From NCBI GenBank assembly GCA_000432435.1, contig HF993136.1, positions 90,626 to 154,625 of the forward strand: a stretch of 64,000 nucleotides of DNA, given 5' to 3'. Made by a program: the position numbers and the translations under genes. The notes under the pieces were generated by a model. That model searched no databases, was not told the DNA's origin, and saw only the letters and a program-made list of their open reading frames with translations. Below are positions 17,736 to 25,807 of the stretch, piece by piece (positions within the stretch are counted from its first letter, which is position 1; each line of letters starts with the position of its first letter). The stretch is from Eubacterium sp. CAG:180 (lineage in GTDB: Bacteria > Bacillota > Clostridia > Oscillospirales > Acutalibacteraceae).

Positions 17736-17845
17736 TACATTCTCCCCTTCATACGCTATACTATGAGGACAACATATGCTTTTATGACAAAAGTGCCGTT
17801 TTTCCCAACCGGTGAAATACCGCTATATTTTAAGTAGGTGATTTT

Positions 17846-18034
17846 ATGAGAGAAATAATAAACACATTCGAGCAATTTTGCAAAAAGCTTGACAAAAATA
17901 TAATTGTTGAAGAAAGAATACTGAATGACGGTAAAAGGATTTTAAAATGTCGCGGTTGTACCGATTGTAAAAGCAACTGCAAGAGTATAGAGAGATTAAA
18001 ATATTACAAATTTTCAAAAACTACGCAAAAATAG
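17846..18034 (+). CDS. Small Cys-rich protein, unknown function
   Basis: 62 residues, with AGGTGAT and a four-base gap before ATG. The C-terminal half holds a cysteine cluster, CRGCTDCKSNC (C-x2-C-x2-C-x3-C), which could bind zinc or an iron-sulfur cluster. Basic overall. Divergent from bofA. No family recognised; the ribosome site and the absence of a competing frame support it being real. Confidence 0.5.
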   Translation: MREIINTFEQFCKKLDKNIIVEERILNDGKRILKCRGCTDCKSNCKSIERLKYYKFSKTTQK

Positions 18035-18125
18035 TCAAATGCGGTTGACCGAAGGAAAAAAAACGAGTATTATATTATGTAATTAAATATAATATTAGTT
18101 TTTTACATATAACGGTGATATAAAA

Positions 18126-18797
18126 ATGAAAAAAATAGTGGATTTTGAAATCTGCGATATAGTTCCGTATTCAAACGGAATTATTTTTGCTAAAAAAGAA
18201 ATGCTTGACGATAACAGATGCAAGGTTACGTTTTATGGTTATGATATAAAAAGAGCGAAGCCGATTCCGGTCACAAAAAGCGTTTATCAGCTTAATAAAT
18301 TCGGCAATGCTTTTAAGGCAATTTGCGATAATATAGGTGATTATATCTCCTGCGACACGGCCGTAATGAGGAATAAGGATATTGCAGTTGTCTATCCGAG
18401 TGGCGAAACCGGAATTTTTGATAAGGACGGCAACAGTAAATGGAGCGGGGATTTATTTTATCATGACTCCCCTGTTCAAGGCGTCGCTGCCGACGGTCCT
18501 TTAATTTGGTGTACCGTACCGGAGCAAAATGCAATTATAAATTACTCTGTTACACACAAAAAATTCAGTTTACGTATCGGCGGAGATTCTTCAACGGCTT
18601 TTGATAATCCCTATTCGCTCAGTATATACGGTAACGAGTTGTTTATCTGCAATGCCGGCTCTTGCAAAATAAGAACTATCAACCTTAAAGATTTTTCGGT
18701 AAATGATTTTCGCCTTTTTGACGAACCGATTTATCGTTATCTCAGAGTTTGCGGCAGAGAAATAGCCGTGCTTGAATCCGGCGTTTACATATTGTAA
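18126..18797 (+). CDS. Hypothetical protein, possible beta-propeller repeats
   Basis: 223 residues, no signal peptide or membrane segment. The sequence has repeating short strands such as DIAVVYPSGETGIFDKDGN, NPYSLSIYGNELFICN and REIAVLESGVYIL that recall NHL/WD-like propeller blades, but no family is identified. GGTGAT precedes the ATG. The gene ends at a strong bidirectional terminator shared with plsY. Cytoplasmic; function unknown. Confidence 0.65.
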   Translation: MKKIVDFEICDIVPYSNGIIFAKKEMLDDNRCKVTFYGYDIKRAKPIPVTKSVYQLNKFGNAFKAICDNIGDYISCDTAVMRNKDIAVVYPSGETGIFDKDGNSKWSGDLFYHDSPVQGVAADGPLIWCTVPEQNAIINYSVTHKKFSLRIGGDSSTAFDNPYSLSIYGNELFICNAGSCKIRTINLKDFSVNDFRLFDEPIYRYLRVCGREIAVLESGVYIL

Positions 18798-18811
18798 ATC
18801 TTAATAGTTAA

Positions 18812-18838
18812 AGCCTGTTCTTAAGAACAGGCTTTTTG
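18812..18838. terminator. Bidirectional terminator between hypothetical gene and plsY
   Basis: Perfect 22-base inverted repeat (AGCCTGTTCTT and its complement) followed by T5 on the plus strand. Lies between convergent genes. Confidence 0.85.
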
Positions 18839-18848
18839 TTATATTAAA

Positions 18849-19496
18849 TCATTGTTCGTCCGACTTCTTGGCTCCGAGCTTGTTTTCTTCACCGCGAACC
18901 ATTCGCTTGATATTCGTCCGATGCATAAAAATTATGAGCAAGGCTATAACGGCAGTTGCAACGGTCGGAACAACCGGAGAACATTCGGGATACCAAAAGT
19001 AATATACAAAGTAAGTCGCTATCGGTAATATTGCCGCCGAAATAATTGAACCGAGAGAAATCATTTTAGAGGCGGCAACAATAATAACAAACGGAATCAT
19101 CACTATCGGAAATGTTTGCCATGCGAGAGCTGTTGTAACTCCGAGAGCAGTAGCGACACCCTTTCCTCCTCTAAATTTAAAGTAGATAGGAAACATATGA
19201 CCGAGTATTGAAAAGACGGCAGCAATATATCCGCAGACCAGTGGGTCAGCATCTCCGCAAAGCAGTTTTTTTGCCAAAACAACAGCAACTATCCCTTTTC
19301 CGACATCACATATAAAAGTAGCTATTGCCGGGGCTTTTCCGAAGGTTCTGAGCATATTGGTCATACCCGCGCTTTTAGAGCCAAAATTGCGAATATCCTT
19401 ATGATAAAACAGTTTTGATATAATTATACCGAAGCTCAGTGAGCCTATAAGATAGGCCGAAACGGCACATATAGCATAATTGATTATGGGCTGCAT
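18849..19496 (-). CDS. plsY: Acyl-phosphate glycerol-3-phosphate acyltransferase PlsY
   Basis: Integral membrane enzyme transferring acyl groups from acyl-phosphate to glycerol-3-phosphate, the first step of phospholipid synthesis. Shows the three PlsY motifs: GSLSFGIIISK, GSKSAGMTNMLRTFG and KFRGGKGVATALG. Five to six hydrophobic segments, 215 residues. The start MQPIINYA is taken because GGGAGGG lies five bases upstream; six further codons upstream are unlikely to be translated. Confidence 0.96.
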   Translation of the reverse strand: MQPIINYAICAVSAYLIGSLSFGIIISKLFYHKDIRNFGSKSAGMTNMLRTFGKAPAIATFICDVGKGIVAVVLAKKLLCGDADPLVCGYIAAVFSILGHMFPIYFKFRGGKGVATALGVTTALAWQTFPIVMIPFVIIVAASKMISLGSIISAAILPIATYFVYYFWYPECSPVVPTVATAVIALLIIFMHRTNIKRMVRGEENKLGAKKSDEQ

Positions 19497-19627
19497 AAAA
19501 ACCCTCCCGTTCAAATGATTATTTAAAGTCCTTTAATTATAATTACACACATCGGTTTTGTCAATCGCGCATAAAGACCAAAAGCAAAATAGGTTTGCAT
19601 AAAGTTTCAAAAAACGACTTTTTCCTA

Positions 19628-19656
19628 TTTACTTTTACACTTTGATATGGTATTAT
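19628..19656 (+). promoter_or_regulatory. Promoter of pyrR-uraA
   Basis: TTTACT and TATTAT, 17-base spacer. Predicted transcript start about ten bases before the PyrR-type leader. Confidence 0.6.
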
Positions 19657-19673
19657 ACCAAAAAGTAAAGCAG

Positions 19674-19762
19674 TCCTTTAATTCGGTACGAGATGCCGAC
19701 AAGGTAACGCGAAGAAATATTTGTGTAGGTGTACCTTGTCGCATTGCGTCAAGGTATTTTTT
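19674..19762 (+). promoter_or_regulatory. PyrR-type transcription attenuator
   Basis: Three mutually exclusive structures can be drawn. (1) A PyrR-binding anti-antiterminator: CCTT pairs with AAGG around an internal TAATT bulge and an upper hairpin CGGTA-CGAGA-TGCCG, as in the PyrR family leader. (2) An antiterminator: GACAAGGTA (19698-19706) pairs perfectly with TACCTTGTC (19732-19740). (3) A terminator: TACCTTG (19732-19738) pairs with CAAGGTA (19750-19756), with CGC/GCG inside, followed by six T. UMP-bound PyrR should favour the terminator. The loop is CGAGA, not the usual CAGAGAG-like loop. Confidence 0.85.
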
Positions 19763-19783
19763 GTTGCGCGGATGGTATTAAAG

Positions 19784-20320
19784 ATGAGCTCAAAGATAAT
19801 TATAGACACCCAAACTTTGACAAGAACATTAGCCCGCCTTGCTCATGAAATAATTGAACACAGTGAAGGCTATGAAGAGGTCTATCTTGTGGGAATTAAA
19901 CGACGCGGCGTACCGCTTGCTAAAATGCTCAAAACTAATATTGAGAGTTTTTCAAATTTGAAAGTGCACCTCGGCGAGCTTGACATAACTTTATACAGAG
20001 ATGATTTGTCAGAAAAATATTCCTCTCCACAGCTAAACGGTACTCAAATTGATTTTGATGTAACAAATAAAAATATCATTTTGGTGGACGATGTGCTTTT
20101 CACCGGTCGCACAGCAAGAGCCGCAATGGATGCAATAATCAAGCTCGGCAGACCCGCTAAAATTCAACTTGCAGTAATAATAGACCGAGGCCACAGAGAA
20201 CTTCCGATATGTGCAAACTACGTCGGTAAAAACATACCTACATCAAGTGATGAGTTCGTAAGTGTTAAGGTAAATGAAATTGACGGAGCATTCAGAGCTG
20301 AGCTTTACAAAAACAGTTAA
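19784..20320 (+). CDS. pyrR: Pyrimidine operon regulator / uracil phosphoribosyltransferase PyrR
   Basis: RNA-binding attenuator protein with UPRTase fold. The PRPP-binding motif IILVDDVLFTGRTARAAMD is intact, as are LVGIKRRGVPLA and the late VIIDRGHRELPICANYVGKNIPTS. From MSSKIIID the protein has 178 residues, the usual size. An upstream start would fall inside the terminator hairpin and is rejected. Followed 51 bases later by the uracil permease, so the pair forms a UMP-controlled salvage/uptake operon. Confidence 0.97.
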   Translation: MSSKIIIDTQTLTRTLARLAHEIIEHSEGYEEVYLVGIKRRGVPLAKMLKTNIESFSNLKVHLGELDITLYRDDLSEKYSSPQLNGTQIDFDVTNKNIILVDDVLFTGRTARAAMDAIIKLGRPAKIQLAVIIDRGHRELPICANYVGKNIPTSSDEFVSVKVNEIDGAFRAELYKNS

Positions 20321-20371
20321 TAAGGTCTCGTGATTTTATCCGAGCCTAAATATATTCAGGAGGCGTAGTAA

Positions 20372-21766
20372 ATGAAACTTATTTACGACATCAAAGACAA
20401 ACCCAAATTCGGGCAAGTAATCGTTTTTGCATTTCAACAGTTGCTTGCGATTCTTGCAGCTACAATTGCAGTACCGGCGATAATCGGTCACGATATGAGC
20501 CAATCGGCAGCACTTTTCGGTGCCGGCATAGGCACAATCGTATACCTTCTCTTCACAAAGTTCAGAAGCCCGGTTTTCCTTGGTTCTTCATTTGCATTCA
20601 TAGGATCAATGCTCGCGGCGTTTGCAGGCAGCATCTCAATGCAGCTTGGATATTTAGGCCTTATATTAGGTGCATTCTTCGCAGGCCTTGTTTATGTTGT
20701 AATTGCCATTGCCGTAAAGATTTCCGGCGTAAAATGGATTAACAAGCTTATGCCGGCAGTTGTCATCGGTCCCACAGTTTCAATCATAGGTCTTTCGCTT
20801 GCCGGCAATGCTATTTCCGACCTTACACAGGGCAAGGTTATGGCAGACTCGGTAGAGCAGGTTGTTGAAAACGGTACTATTGTTGATAAGGTGACTCAAG
20901 TATCGACCGCAAGCCCGTATGTTGCACTCATTTGCGGACTTGTCACCCTTTTCACCGTTATTCTTTGCTCCGTATACGGCAAAAAAATGATGAAGCTTAT
21001 CCCCTTCATCATAGGCATTCTCGCAGGCTATGTTGCCGCTGCCATATTTACCGCTATCGGCATAAAAACAAACAATACCGCTCTTCAAATAATTGATTTC
21101 AGTGTATTTTCAAATATGAAGCTCTTTGCTGTTCCGGCCTTCACATTTATTGAGGCTCTTAAAGGAACAAAAGAAATAACCGGACAGTATGTAGCCACCA
21201 TCGCCGTAGCTTATGTTCCGGTTGCATTTGTTGTTTTTGCCGAGCATATCGCCGACCACAAAAACCTTTCATCCATTATTAACAAAGACCTTCTTGAGGA
21301 GCCCGGCCTTCACAGAACTCTTCTCGGTGACGGCGTAGGTTCAATGGTAGGTGCTGTTTTCGGCGGCTGCCCGAACACAACATATGGTGAATCGGTTGGC
21401 TGCGTCGCAATTACCGGCAACGCTTCTGTTGTTACAATTCTTGCTACTGCTATAATGGCAATTATCATTTCATTCTTCGGCCCGTTTGTTACATTTCTTG
21501 CCTCCATACCCAACTGTGTAATGGGCGGTGTTTGCATTACTCTTTACGGCTTCATTGCCGTAAGCGGTCTTAAGATGATACAGAAGGTAAACCTTGACGA
21601 AAACCGCAACCTTTTTGTTGTAGCGGTCATTCTCATAGCCGGCATAGGCGGACTCACAATAAACTTCGGCAGCGTAACGCTCACTTCCATCGCTTGTGCG
21701 CTTATCCTCGGTATAATTACCAACTCAATCCTTCCAAAGGATAAGGAAATATCCGCTGCGAAATAA
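20372..21766 (+). CDS. uraA: Uracil permease (NCS2 family)
   Basis: Polytopic nucleobase:cation symporter-2 protein of 464 residues with about 12-14 hydrophobic segments. Family markers: FAFQQLLAILAATIAVP, VVFAEHIADHKN (the substrate-site Glu-His region) and GCPNTTYGESVG. Co-transcribed with pyrR under the attenuator, which argues for uracil as substrate. GGAGG lies nine bases before ATG. Ends at a strong terminator. Confidence 0.95.
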   Translation: MKLIYDIKDKPKFGQVIVFAFQQLLAILAATIAVPAIIGHDMSQSAALFGAGIGTIVYLLFTKFRSPVFLGSSFAFIGSMLAAFAGSISMQLGYLGLILGAFFAGLVYVVIAIAVKISGVKWINKLMPAVVIGPTVSIIGLSLAGNAISDLTQGKVMADSVEQVVENGTIVDKVTQVSTASPYVALICGLVTLFTVILCSVYGKKMMKLIPFIIGILAGYVAAAIFTAIGIKTNNTALQIIDFSVFSNMKLFAVPAFTFIEALKGTKEITGQYVATIAVAYVPVAFVVFAEHIADHKNLSSIINKDLLEEPGLHRTLLGDGVGSMVGAVFGGCPNTTYGESVGCVAITGNASVVTILATAIMAIIISFFGPFVTFLASIPNCVMGGVCITLYGFIAVSGLKMIQKVNLDENRNLFVVAVILIAGIGGLTINFGSVTLTSIACALILGIITNSILPKDKEISAAK

Positions 21767-21786
21767 GTTAATTTAAAACGCTCCTA

Positions 21787-21817
21787 AAAAGACGCTGTAA
21801 AAATACAGCGTCTTTTT
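21787..21817 (+). terminator. Terminator of pyrR-uraA
   Basis: GACGCTGTA and its complement around a short A-rich loop, followed by T5. Confidence 0.9.
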
Positions 21818-21883
21818 ATATATTATGGACTTTTTCAATCAGTAATGATAATATTAATTAACACTCAAAAAGGAGTTGATTAT

Positions 21884-22741
21884 ATGACAAATTATATTGA
21901 CAACGGTATTATCAAAGTCGGCGTTAAAAGCTTCGGTGCCACCCTTACAAGTATCGTTTCGAAAAAAAGCGGATATGAGTTTTTATGGCAAGGCAATCCG
22001 ACGGTGTGGAACGGTCAGTCCCCTATTCTGTTTCCAATAATCGGTAAGCTGTTAAATGATAAATGTATTATCAACGGGAAAACATACAGCATAATCCGTC
22101 ACGGTCTTGCAAGGCACAGAGAGTTTGAACCGGTAGTATTGACAGAAAACGAGATTGTGTTCTTACAAAAGGAAAATGCGGATACGCTGAAATGCTATCC
22201 TTACAAATATGAGCTTTATATCACTTTTAAAATTATCGATAATAAACTGACTGTTACTCACAAGGTCATAAATACAAACGACGAAGAAATGTATTTTTCA
22301 ATCGGAGCTCACCCTGCATTTAACTGCAATCTCGGTGACACATTAACTTTCGAGTATGATGAGACTCTTTATTCCGAGAGAATCGACCGCGATTCGGTAA
22401 TTACGGGAGATAAGGATCTTATATTGCAAAATAGCAATAAAATAGAATTAACGGAGCATCTGTTTGATAAGGACGCACTGATTTTCTCAAATGTAAAATC
22501 CAATTACGTTATACTTAACGAAAAAAAGGCGGGCAAGCACATAAGGTTCACATTCGGCGATTCTCCGTTCCTTGCAATATGGGCAAAGCCGGCTGCACCC
22601 TTTGTCTGCATAGAACCGTGGTACGGTGTAAACGACTCTTATGAAAAAACTACGGATTTTTCAAAAAAACGAGGTATTCAAAAGCTGAGTTCGGATGAAA
22701 AATTTGAATTTTCGTGGAGTGCTGAGTTTAAAGAAGACTAA
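21884..22741 (+). CDS. Aldose 1-epimerase family protein (LacX-like)
   Basis: Galactose-mutarotase-fold protein. It has the YjeF/LacX subgroup pattern: GAtltSI near the start, FLWQGNPTVWNGQSPILFPIIG, YSIIRHGLARHREFE, then SIGAHPAFNC and CIEPWYG. 285 residues. The start MTNYIDNG is set by AGGAG upstream. Acts on sugar anomers in the cytoplasm; precise sugar unknown. Single-gene unit between two hairpins. Confidence 0.9.
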   Translation: MTNYIDNGIIKVGVKSFGATLTSIVSKKSGYEFLWQGNPTVWNGQSPILFPIIGKLLNDKCIINGKTYSIIRHGLARHREFEPVVLTENEIVFLQKENADTLKCYPYKYELYITFKIIDNKLTVTHKVINTNDEEMYFSIGAHPAFNCNLGDTLTFEYDETLYSERIDRDSVITGDKDLILQNSNKIELTEHLFDKDALIFSNVKSNYVILNEKKAGKHIRFTFGDSPFLAIWAKPAAPFVCIEPWYGVNDSYEKTTDFSKKRGIQKLSSDEKFEFSWSAEFKED

Positions 22742-22773
22742 AAAACGAGGAACCGGTTTTTAATCGGTTCCTC
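22741..22773 (-). terminator. Terminator of the structured RNA (22.74-23.08 kb)
   Basis: GAGGAACCG and its complement with a 9-base loop; on the reverse strand it is followed by a run of T. It also closes the convergent epimerase gene, with fewer T on that strand. Confidence 0.85.
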
Positions 22774-23078
22774 TAACTTTATAAACTGTGTTTACTTTTC
22801 GTCTTACATATATATTGAATTTTACTTTGCCACTCATCCGATCACATTACAGTAACGCAAATTCGTTATTATTATGTACCGGTCAACCGAAGTAGAACAT
22901 TCAATAATTTTGCCTATACGATATTTAAGTACTCACTTTATTAACTCTGTCTCTACGAGATCGGATGAGCGGCGAAACATGATGTCTGCGGCTCTATGCC
23001 CTCTGAACAGTACATCGGAAACGCCTCCTTTAAAATATTCAAGGGATTTATTTTGCTTTTCTTTTCTTTCCCTTGTCT
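22741..23078 (-). ncRNA. Candidate structured non-coding RNA, about 335 nt
   Basis: An independent transcription unit without a convincing gene. It has a near-consensus promoter and a clean terminator. The 5' end can fold CAAGGGA with TCCCTTG. A 15-base segment at 22959-22973 pairs with 22829-22843 (one G-U), closing a ~115-base interior domain with further small hairpins. A GATGT/ACATC helix lies between. The only frame with a ribosome site (AGGAGG) is 20 codons long, 22953-23015. It resembles the large structured RNAs of Firmicutes (raiA RNA is one to test); the family is not established here. Confidence 0.65.
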
Positions 23079-23084
23079 GATTAT

Positions 23085-23112
23085 ATTATAACCCATATCT
23101 ATATAATGTCAA
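23085..23112 (-). promoter_or_regulatory. Strong promoter of the structured RNA
   Basis: TTGACA and TATAAT, both perfect, with a 16-base spacer on the reverse strand. The following ~330 bases lack a normal gene. Confidence 0.75.
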
Positions 23113-23310
23113 TAGTTTTTTTGTAATTTTTTTATATTTTTTATTAATTTTATCTCTTTATACTTAAACTTTCATACCGCATACAATATAATCTCGCAAT
23201 AATAAAAAACATCAATTAGAGCGATACTGTGATGGCCTTGCTGTTGGGAGAAATATAAAAAATGATTCAACATTAAATCTATGTTTTTTGAAACAAAAAG
23301 CCTTTTCAGG

Positions 23311-23339
23311 TTGACGAAAGTATAGTTTCGCGGTAAAAT
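23311..23339 (+). promoter_or_regulatory. Promoter of DUF1292 gene
   Basis: TTGACG, 17-base spacer, TAAAAT, ending 25 bases before the start codon. Confidence 0.7.
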
Positions 23340-23363
23340 ATAAAGCAATCGGAGGTGAAATAT

Positions 23364-23678
23364 ATGGCTGATAACGAATTTACTGCCGATCTTGTAACAA
23401 TTGAAGATGAAGACGGCGTTACGCATACTTTTGAAGAGCTTGACAGAATAGAAACCGATGACGGGAAATACCTTGCGCTGACACCTGTATATGACGACGC
23501 AGAAGAAATTCTTGACGGTGACGGTGAACTTATTATTGTCAAAGTAAATGATGAAAGCGATGACATTTATTTGGAGCCTATCGAAAATCAAAAAGAATAC
23601 GACGAAATAGCCGAAATTTTTGAGGATAGACTTCAAGATCTTTATTTTATTAAAGATGATGACAAGAATAAAAGCTGA
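23364..23678 (+). CDS. DUF1292 (YrzB-like) acidic protein
   Basis: 104 residues, very acidic. Follows the DUF1292 pattern: LVTIEDEDGVTHTFEELDRIE, DDGKYLALTPVYD and a final EDRLQDLYF. GGAGGTGA precedes the ATG. In many Firmicutes this family sits near ruvX (yrrK) and yrzL; here it stands alone between two RNA candidates. Function unknown. Confidence 0.9.
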   Translation: MADNEFTADLVTIEDEDGVTHTFEELDRIETDDGKYLALTPVYDDAEEILDGDGELIIVKVNDESDDIYLEPIENQKEYDEIAEIFEDRLQDLYFIKDDDKNKS

Positions 23679-23698
23679 TTAAAATCGTAAAATATAAA

Positions 23699-23886
23699 TA
23701 CCTGCCCGATGCGATAAATATACGGACAATATTGACCCAACACCTATATTTTAGGGGTTCGGATTCCGATGCTGTGGAGCAGACCTCCCGCCCATTCGGC
23801 GGATGTTGGGAGCACGAATGCTGACGATAGATCCCCACCTGCTTTTGAATGCAGGTTAATTATTGCCGTGTACGGTCGGGCGGGCC
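23699..23886 (+). ncRNA. ssrS: 6S RNA-like non-coding RNA
   Basis: About 185 nt with the 6S plan. Closing stem: CCTGCCCGA (23701) with TCGGGCGGG (23876), TATACGG (23719) with CCGTGTA (23866), CAATA (23727) with TATTG (23861). Then a large open bubble whose 3' side forms the small hairpin ACCTGC/GCAGGT (23837-23856), as in Firmicutes 6S RNAs. Then a terminal irregular stem starting GGGG/CCCC with CTCCC/GGGAG at its tip. 6S RNA binds the sigma-70 holoenzyme. No clear own promoter was found; it may be processed from the DUF1292 transcript. Needs a covariance search. Confidence 0.55.
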
Positions 23887-23896
23887 TATAAAAAAC

Positions 23897-23932
23897 AGAA
23901 GGAGCTGTAAAAACAACTTTACAGCTCCTTTT
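23897..23932. terminator. Bidirectional terminator after 6S-like RNA
   Basis: 11-base perfect stem GGAGCTGTAAA/TTTACAGCTCC with a 6-base loop, T4 on the plus strand and a T-rich tract on the other. Serves the 6S-like RNA and the convergent kinase gene. Confidence 0.85.
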
Positions 23933-23947
23933 AATATTGTTGTTATT

Positions 23948-24550
23948 TTACCGATATAACTCAGCTATACTGTTTACAATTTTATCCTCATCAGCCGTCG
24001 AGGTATTGATACACAAATCGTAATTCTCTTTTGCTCCCCACTTTTGTCCGCTGAGAAACGCATAGTATTCGGCGCGCTTTTTATCTATCTGAGCCATATG
24101 TCTTTGAAGCTCTCGATCGCTCATTTTTTTAGCATCGTCTCCTCTTTCGCGGCATCGTTTCATTTTGAACTCAAGTTCCGCATAAAGGAATATGCGAAAC
24201 GGCTCTTCGTCTCGCAAAACATAGTCTGCACATCTTCCTACGATAACGCAGTCAGACTTTTCGGCAACTTCTTTTATTATAACGCTCTCTGTTTTAAGTA
24301 CTTCAAGCTGCTGATCCATTACCGGATTCGGCGAAGCCCAAAAAGTATGCCCGGTTGTAATACTCATAAGCGGAAACGGACGTTTTTCCTCAACACTTTG
24401 TATGTATTCAGTTGCAAGATCAGTACGTTTGGCAATCTCAACAACGATTTCGTGGTCATAATAAGCAAACCTGAGTTTTTCAGCCAGCTTACGACCTATT
24501 TCACGCCCTCCGCTGCCGAATTCACGACCTACTGTTATGATTTTTCCCAT
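23948..24550 (-). CDS. Cytidylate kinase-like family protein
   Basis: P-loop nucleotide kinase-like protein of the cytidylate-kinase-like (AAA_26) family. Nucleotide loop GREFGSGGREIGRKLAEKL, then YYDHEIV; mid-protein VIVGRCADYVL and basic lid region MKRCRERG. 200 residues. It differs from true Cmk by the loop and by the C-terminal YDLCINTS motif, so the phosphorylated substrate is uncertain. GGAG lies upstream of the ATG. Confidence 0.88.
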   Translation of the reverse strand: MGKIITVGREFGSGGREIGRKLAEKLRFAYYDHEIVVEIAKRTDLATEYIQSVEEKRPFPLMSITTGHTFWASPNPVMDQQLEVLKTESVIIKEVAEKSDCVIVGRCADYVLRDEEPFRIFLYAELEFKMKRCRERGDDAKKMSDRELQRHMAQIDKKRAEYYAFLSGQKWGAKENYDLCINTSTADEDKIVNSIAELYR

Positions 24551-24686
24551 ATAAATTCTCCTCTCTCAAAACAGAGCCAATAGAGTTAACTTTAATAAAT
24601 ACTATATCACAAACAATAATAAAAAGTAAGTAAAAATCAAAAATATAGGATAAAAATCTTTATGTAAAAATTTGTAAAAAATACAA

Positions 24687-24722
24687 TAAAAAAACGGCAC
24701 TCTTTTTACAAAGAATGCCGTT
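24687..24722 (-). terminator. Terminator after tRNA-Leu
   Basis: AACGGCA...TGCCGTT stem with an internal mismatch, followed by T7 on the reverse strand immediately past the tRNA 3' end. Confidence 0.8.
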
Positions 24723-24726
24723 TTTT

Positions 24727-24813
24727 TGGTGCCGGTGACCGGGGTCGAACCGGTACGGTATCGCTACCACTGGATTTTGAGTCCAGCACGTCTGCCAATT
24801 CCATCACACCGGC
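24727..24813 (-). tRNA. tRNA-Leu (CAA)
   Basis: 87 nt with encoded CCA and a long variable arm (class II). Acceptor GCCGGTG/CACCGGC, anticodon loop CTCAAAA (CAA), T loop TTCGACC. Confidence 0.95.
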
Positions 24814-24931
24814 GAACTGACGGAGACTATTATAACCGAACCGGCAAAAAAAATCAATAGCAAACAACGCAAAATATAAGATATTATTACACAGCAAATT
24901 CACACGGCAAATTTTATGGTTTTGATGATAA

Positions 24932-25807
24932 TCAATTTCCTTTTTCAAACACATTATATATATGCTGCAAAAGAGTGTTTTCGTCAGCTAAGGACAATTC
25001 CGAAGATTTATCAAACAATTGAAGCGTCAGGAAAATATGTTTATCACCTTCATCGGCGTAGATAACAATTGCCTTTTGACCGTTATAGTCCTTCGTATAC
25101 ATACTGTATTTCATATTTTCATAAGTTCCGTTTGTGTATATTCCGATATTTGTTGCGTTATCACCTTTGATATGCGAGTTGTCTATATCCTTAACTCTGA
25201 GGCTGTCTTGCATTTTTGCAACGCAATCAACTTCACCTGAAATAAACTTCGGTATACCGCTGTAATATATCAATTCGTAGTCTGAGCATAAATCTTGGTA
25301 TCCGCTATCCGCCATGGACCAATCATATTTTCTAACCTCGGTATATCGCATACCGTAGACGGACCACGACTCACCGGAAAGGTTTTCTCCGATTTTTTCT
25401 ATATAGTCGGTATTTTCACCCTCGAAACATTCAGACGGCTTTAATTCATGCATAATATCAGTGTATTCGGCGGCATTCATAACAACGCCTTCATATCTGA
25501 ATGTACGAGGCACAAACACACCTAAAAAATATACAAATATCAACAAAACAGCAAACAAAACGATTTCGGTTGCATAGCGTTTTTTTGTGTGTTCTTTTTT
25601 ATACGAAATTACCGCCAGCACAACAAATAAAGCAATAAAAACTATGATTGCCGGATATGTAAAGCAGAGTTTAAAAACCTGCATGTCAAATTCGCCGTAC
25701 GTCATATCATTTAATGACAGCGGTCCGAAAAAAGCCAAGCAAAAAGCGATTAGCACCGCTATTGCCGCCTCAATTACAAGTGTTATTTTATATGTTTTGC
25801 TTTTCAT
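24932..25807 (-). CDS. Membrane protein of unknown function
   Basis: 291 residues from the ATG. Three hydrophobic segments in the N-terminal third (about residues 8-28, 48-68, 80-100), then a ~190-residue extracytoplasmic or cytoplasmic domain with motifs such as SWSVYGMRYTEV and IVIYADEGDKHIFLTLQLFD. No family recognised. Preceded by an unusually long leader (about 185 bases) and an AT-rich promoter region. Transcribed toward tRNA-Leu. Confidence 0.7.
   Translation of the reverse strand: MKSKTYKITLVIEAAIAVLIAFCLAFFGPLSLNDMTYGEFDMQVFKLCFTYPAIIVFIALFVVLAVISYKKEHTKKRYATEIVLFAVLLIFVYFLGVFVPRTFRYEGVVMNAAEYTDIMHELKPSECFEGENTDYIEKIGENLSGESWSVYGMRYTEVRKYDWSMADSGYQDLCSDYELIYYSGIPKFISGEVDCVAKMQDSLRVKDIDNSHIKGDNATNIGIYTNGTYENMKYSMYTKDYNGQKAIVIYADEGDKHIFLTLQLFDKSSELSLADENTLLQHIYNVFEKGN

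Noticed and set aside
19721..19783. Upstream extension of pyrR
   Set aside because: These codons fall inside the attenuator terminator, so translation would not start there.
22874..23080. 68-codon plus-strand frame over the structured RNA
   Set aside because: No ribosome site, no homology seen, and antisense to the strong promoter unit.
23650..23838. 62-codon frame on the reverse strand over the 6S-like region
   Set aside because: Sequence is low in normal codon use and is better explained by the stem structure of the RNA candidate.
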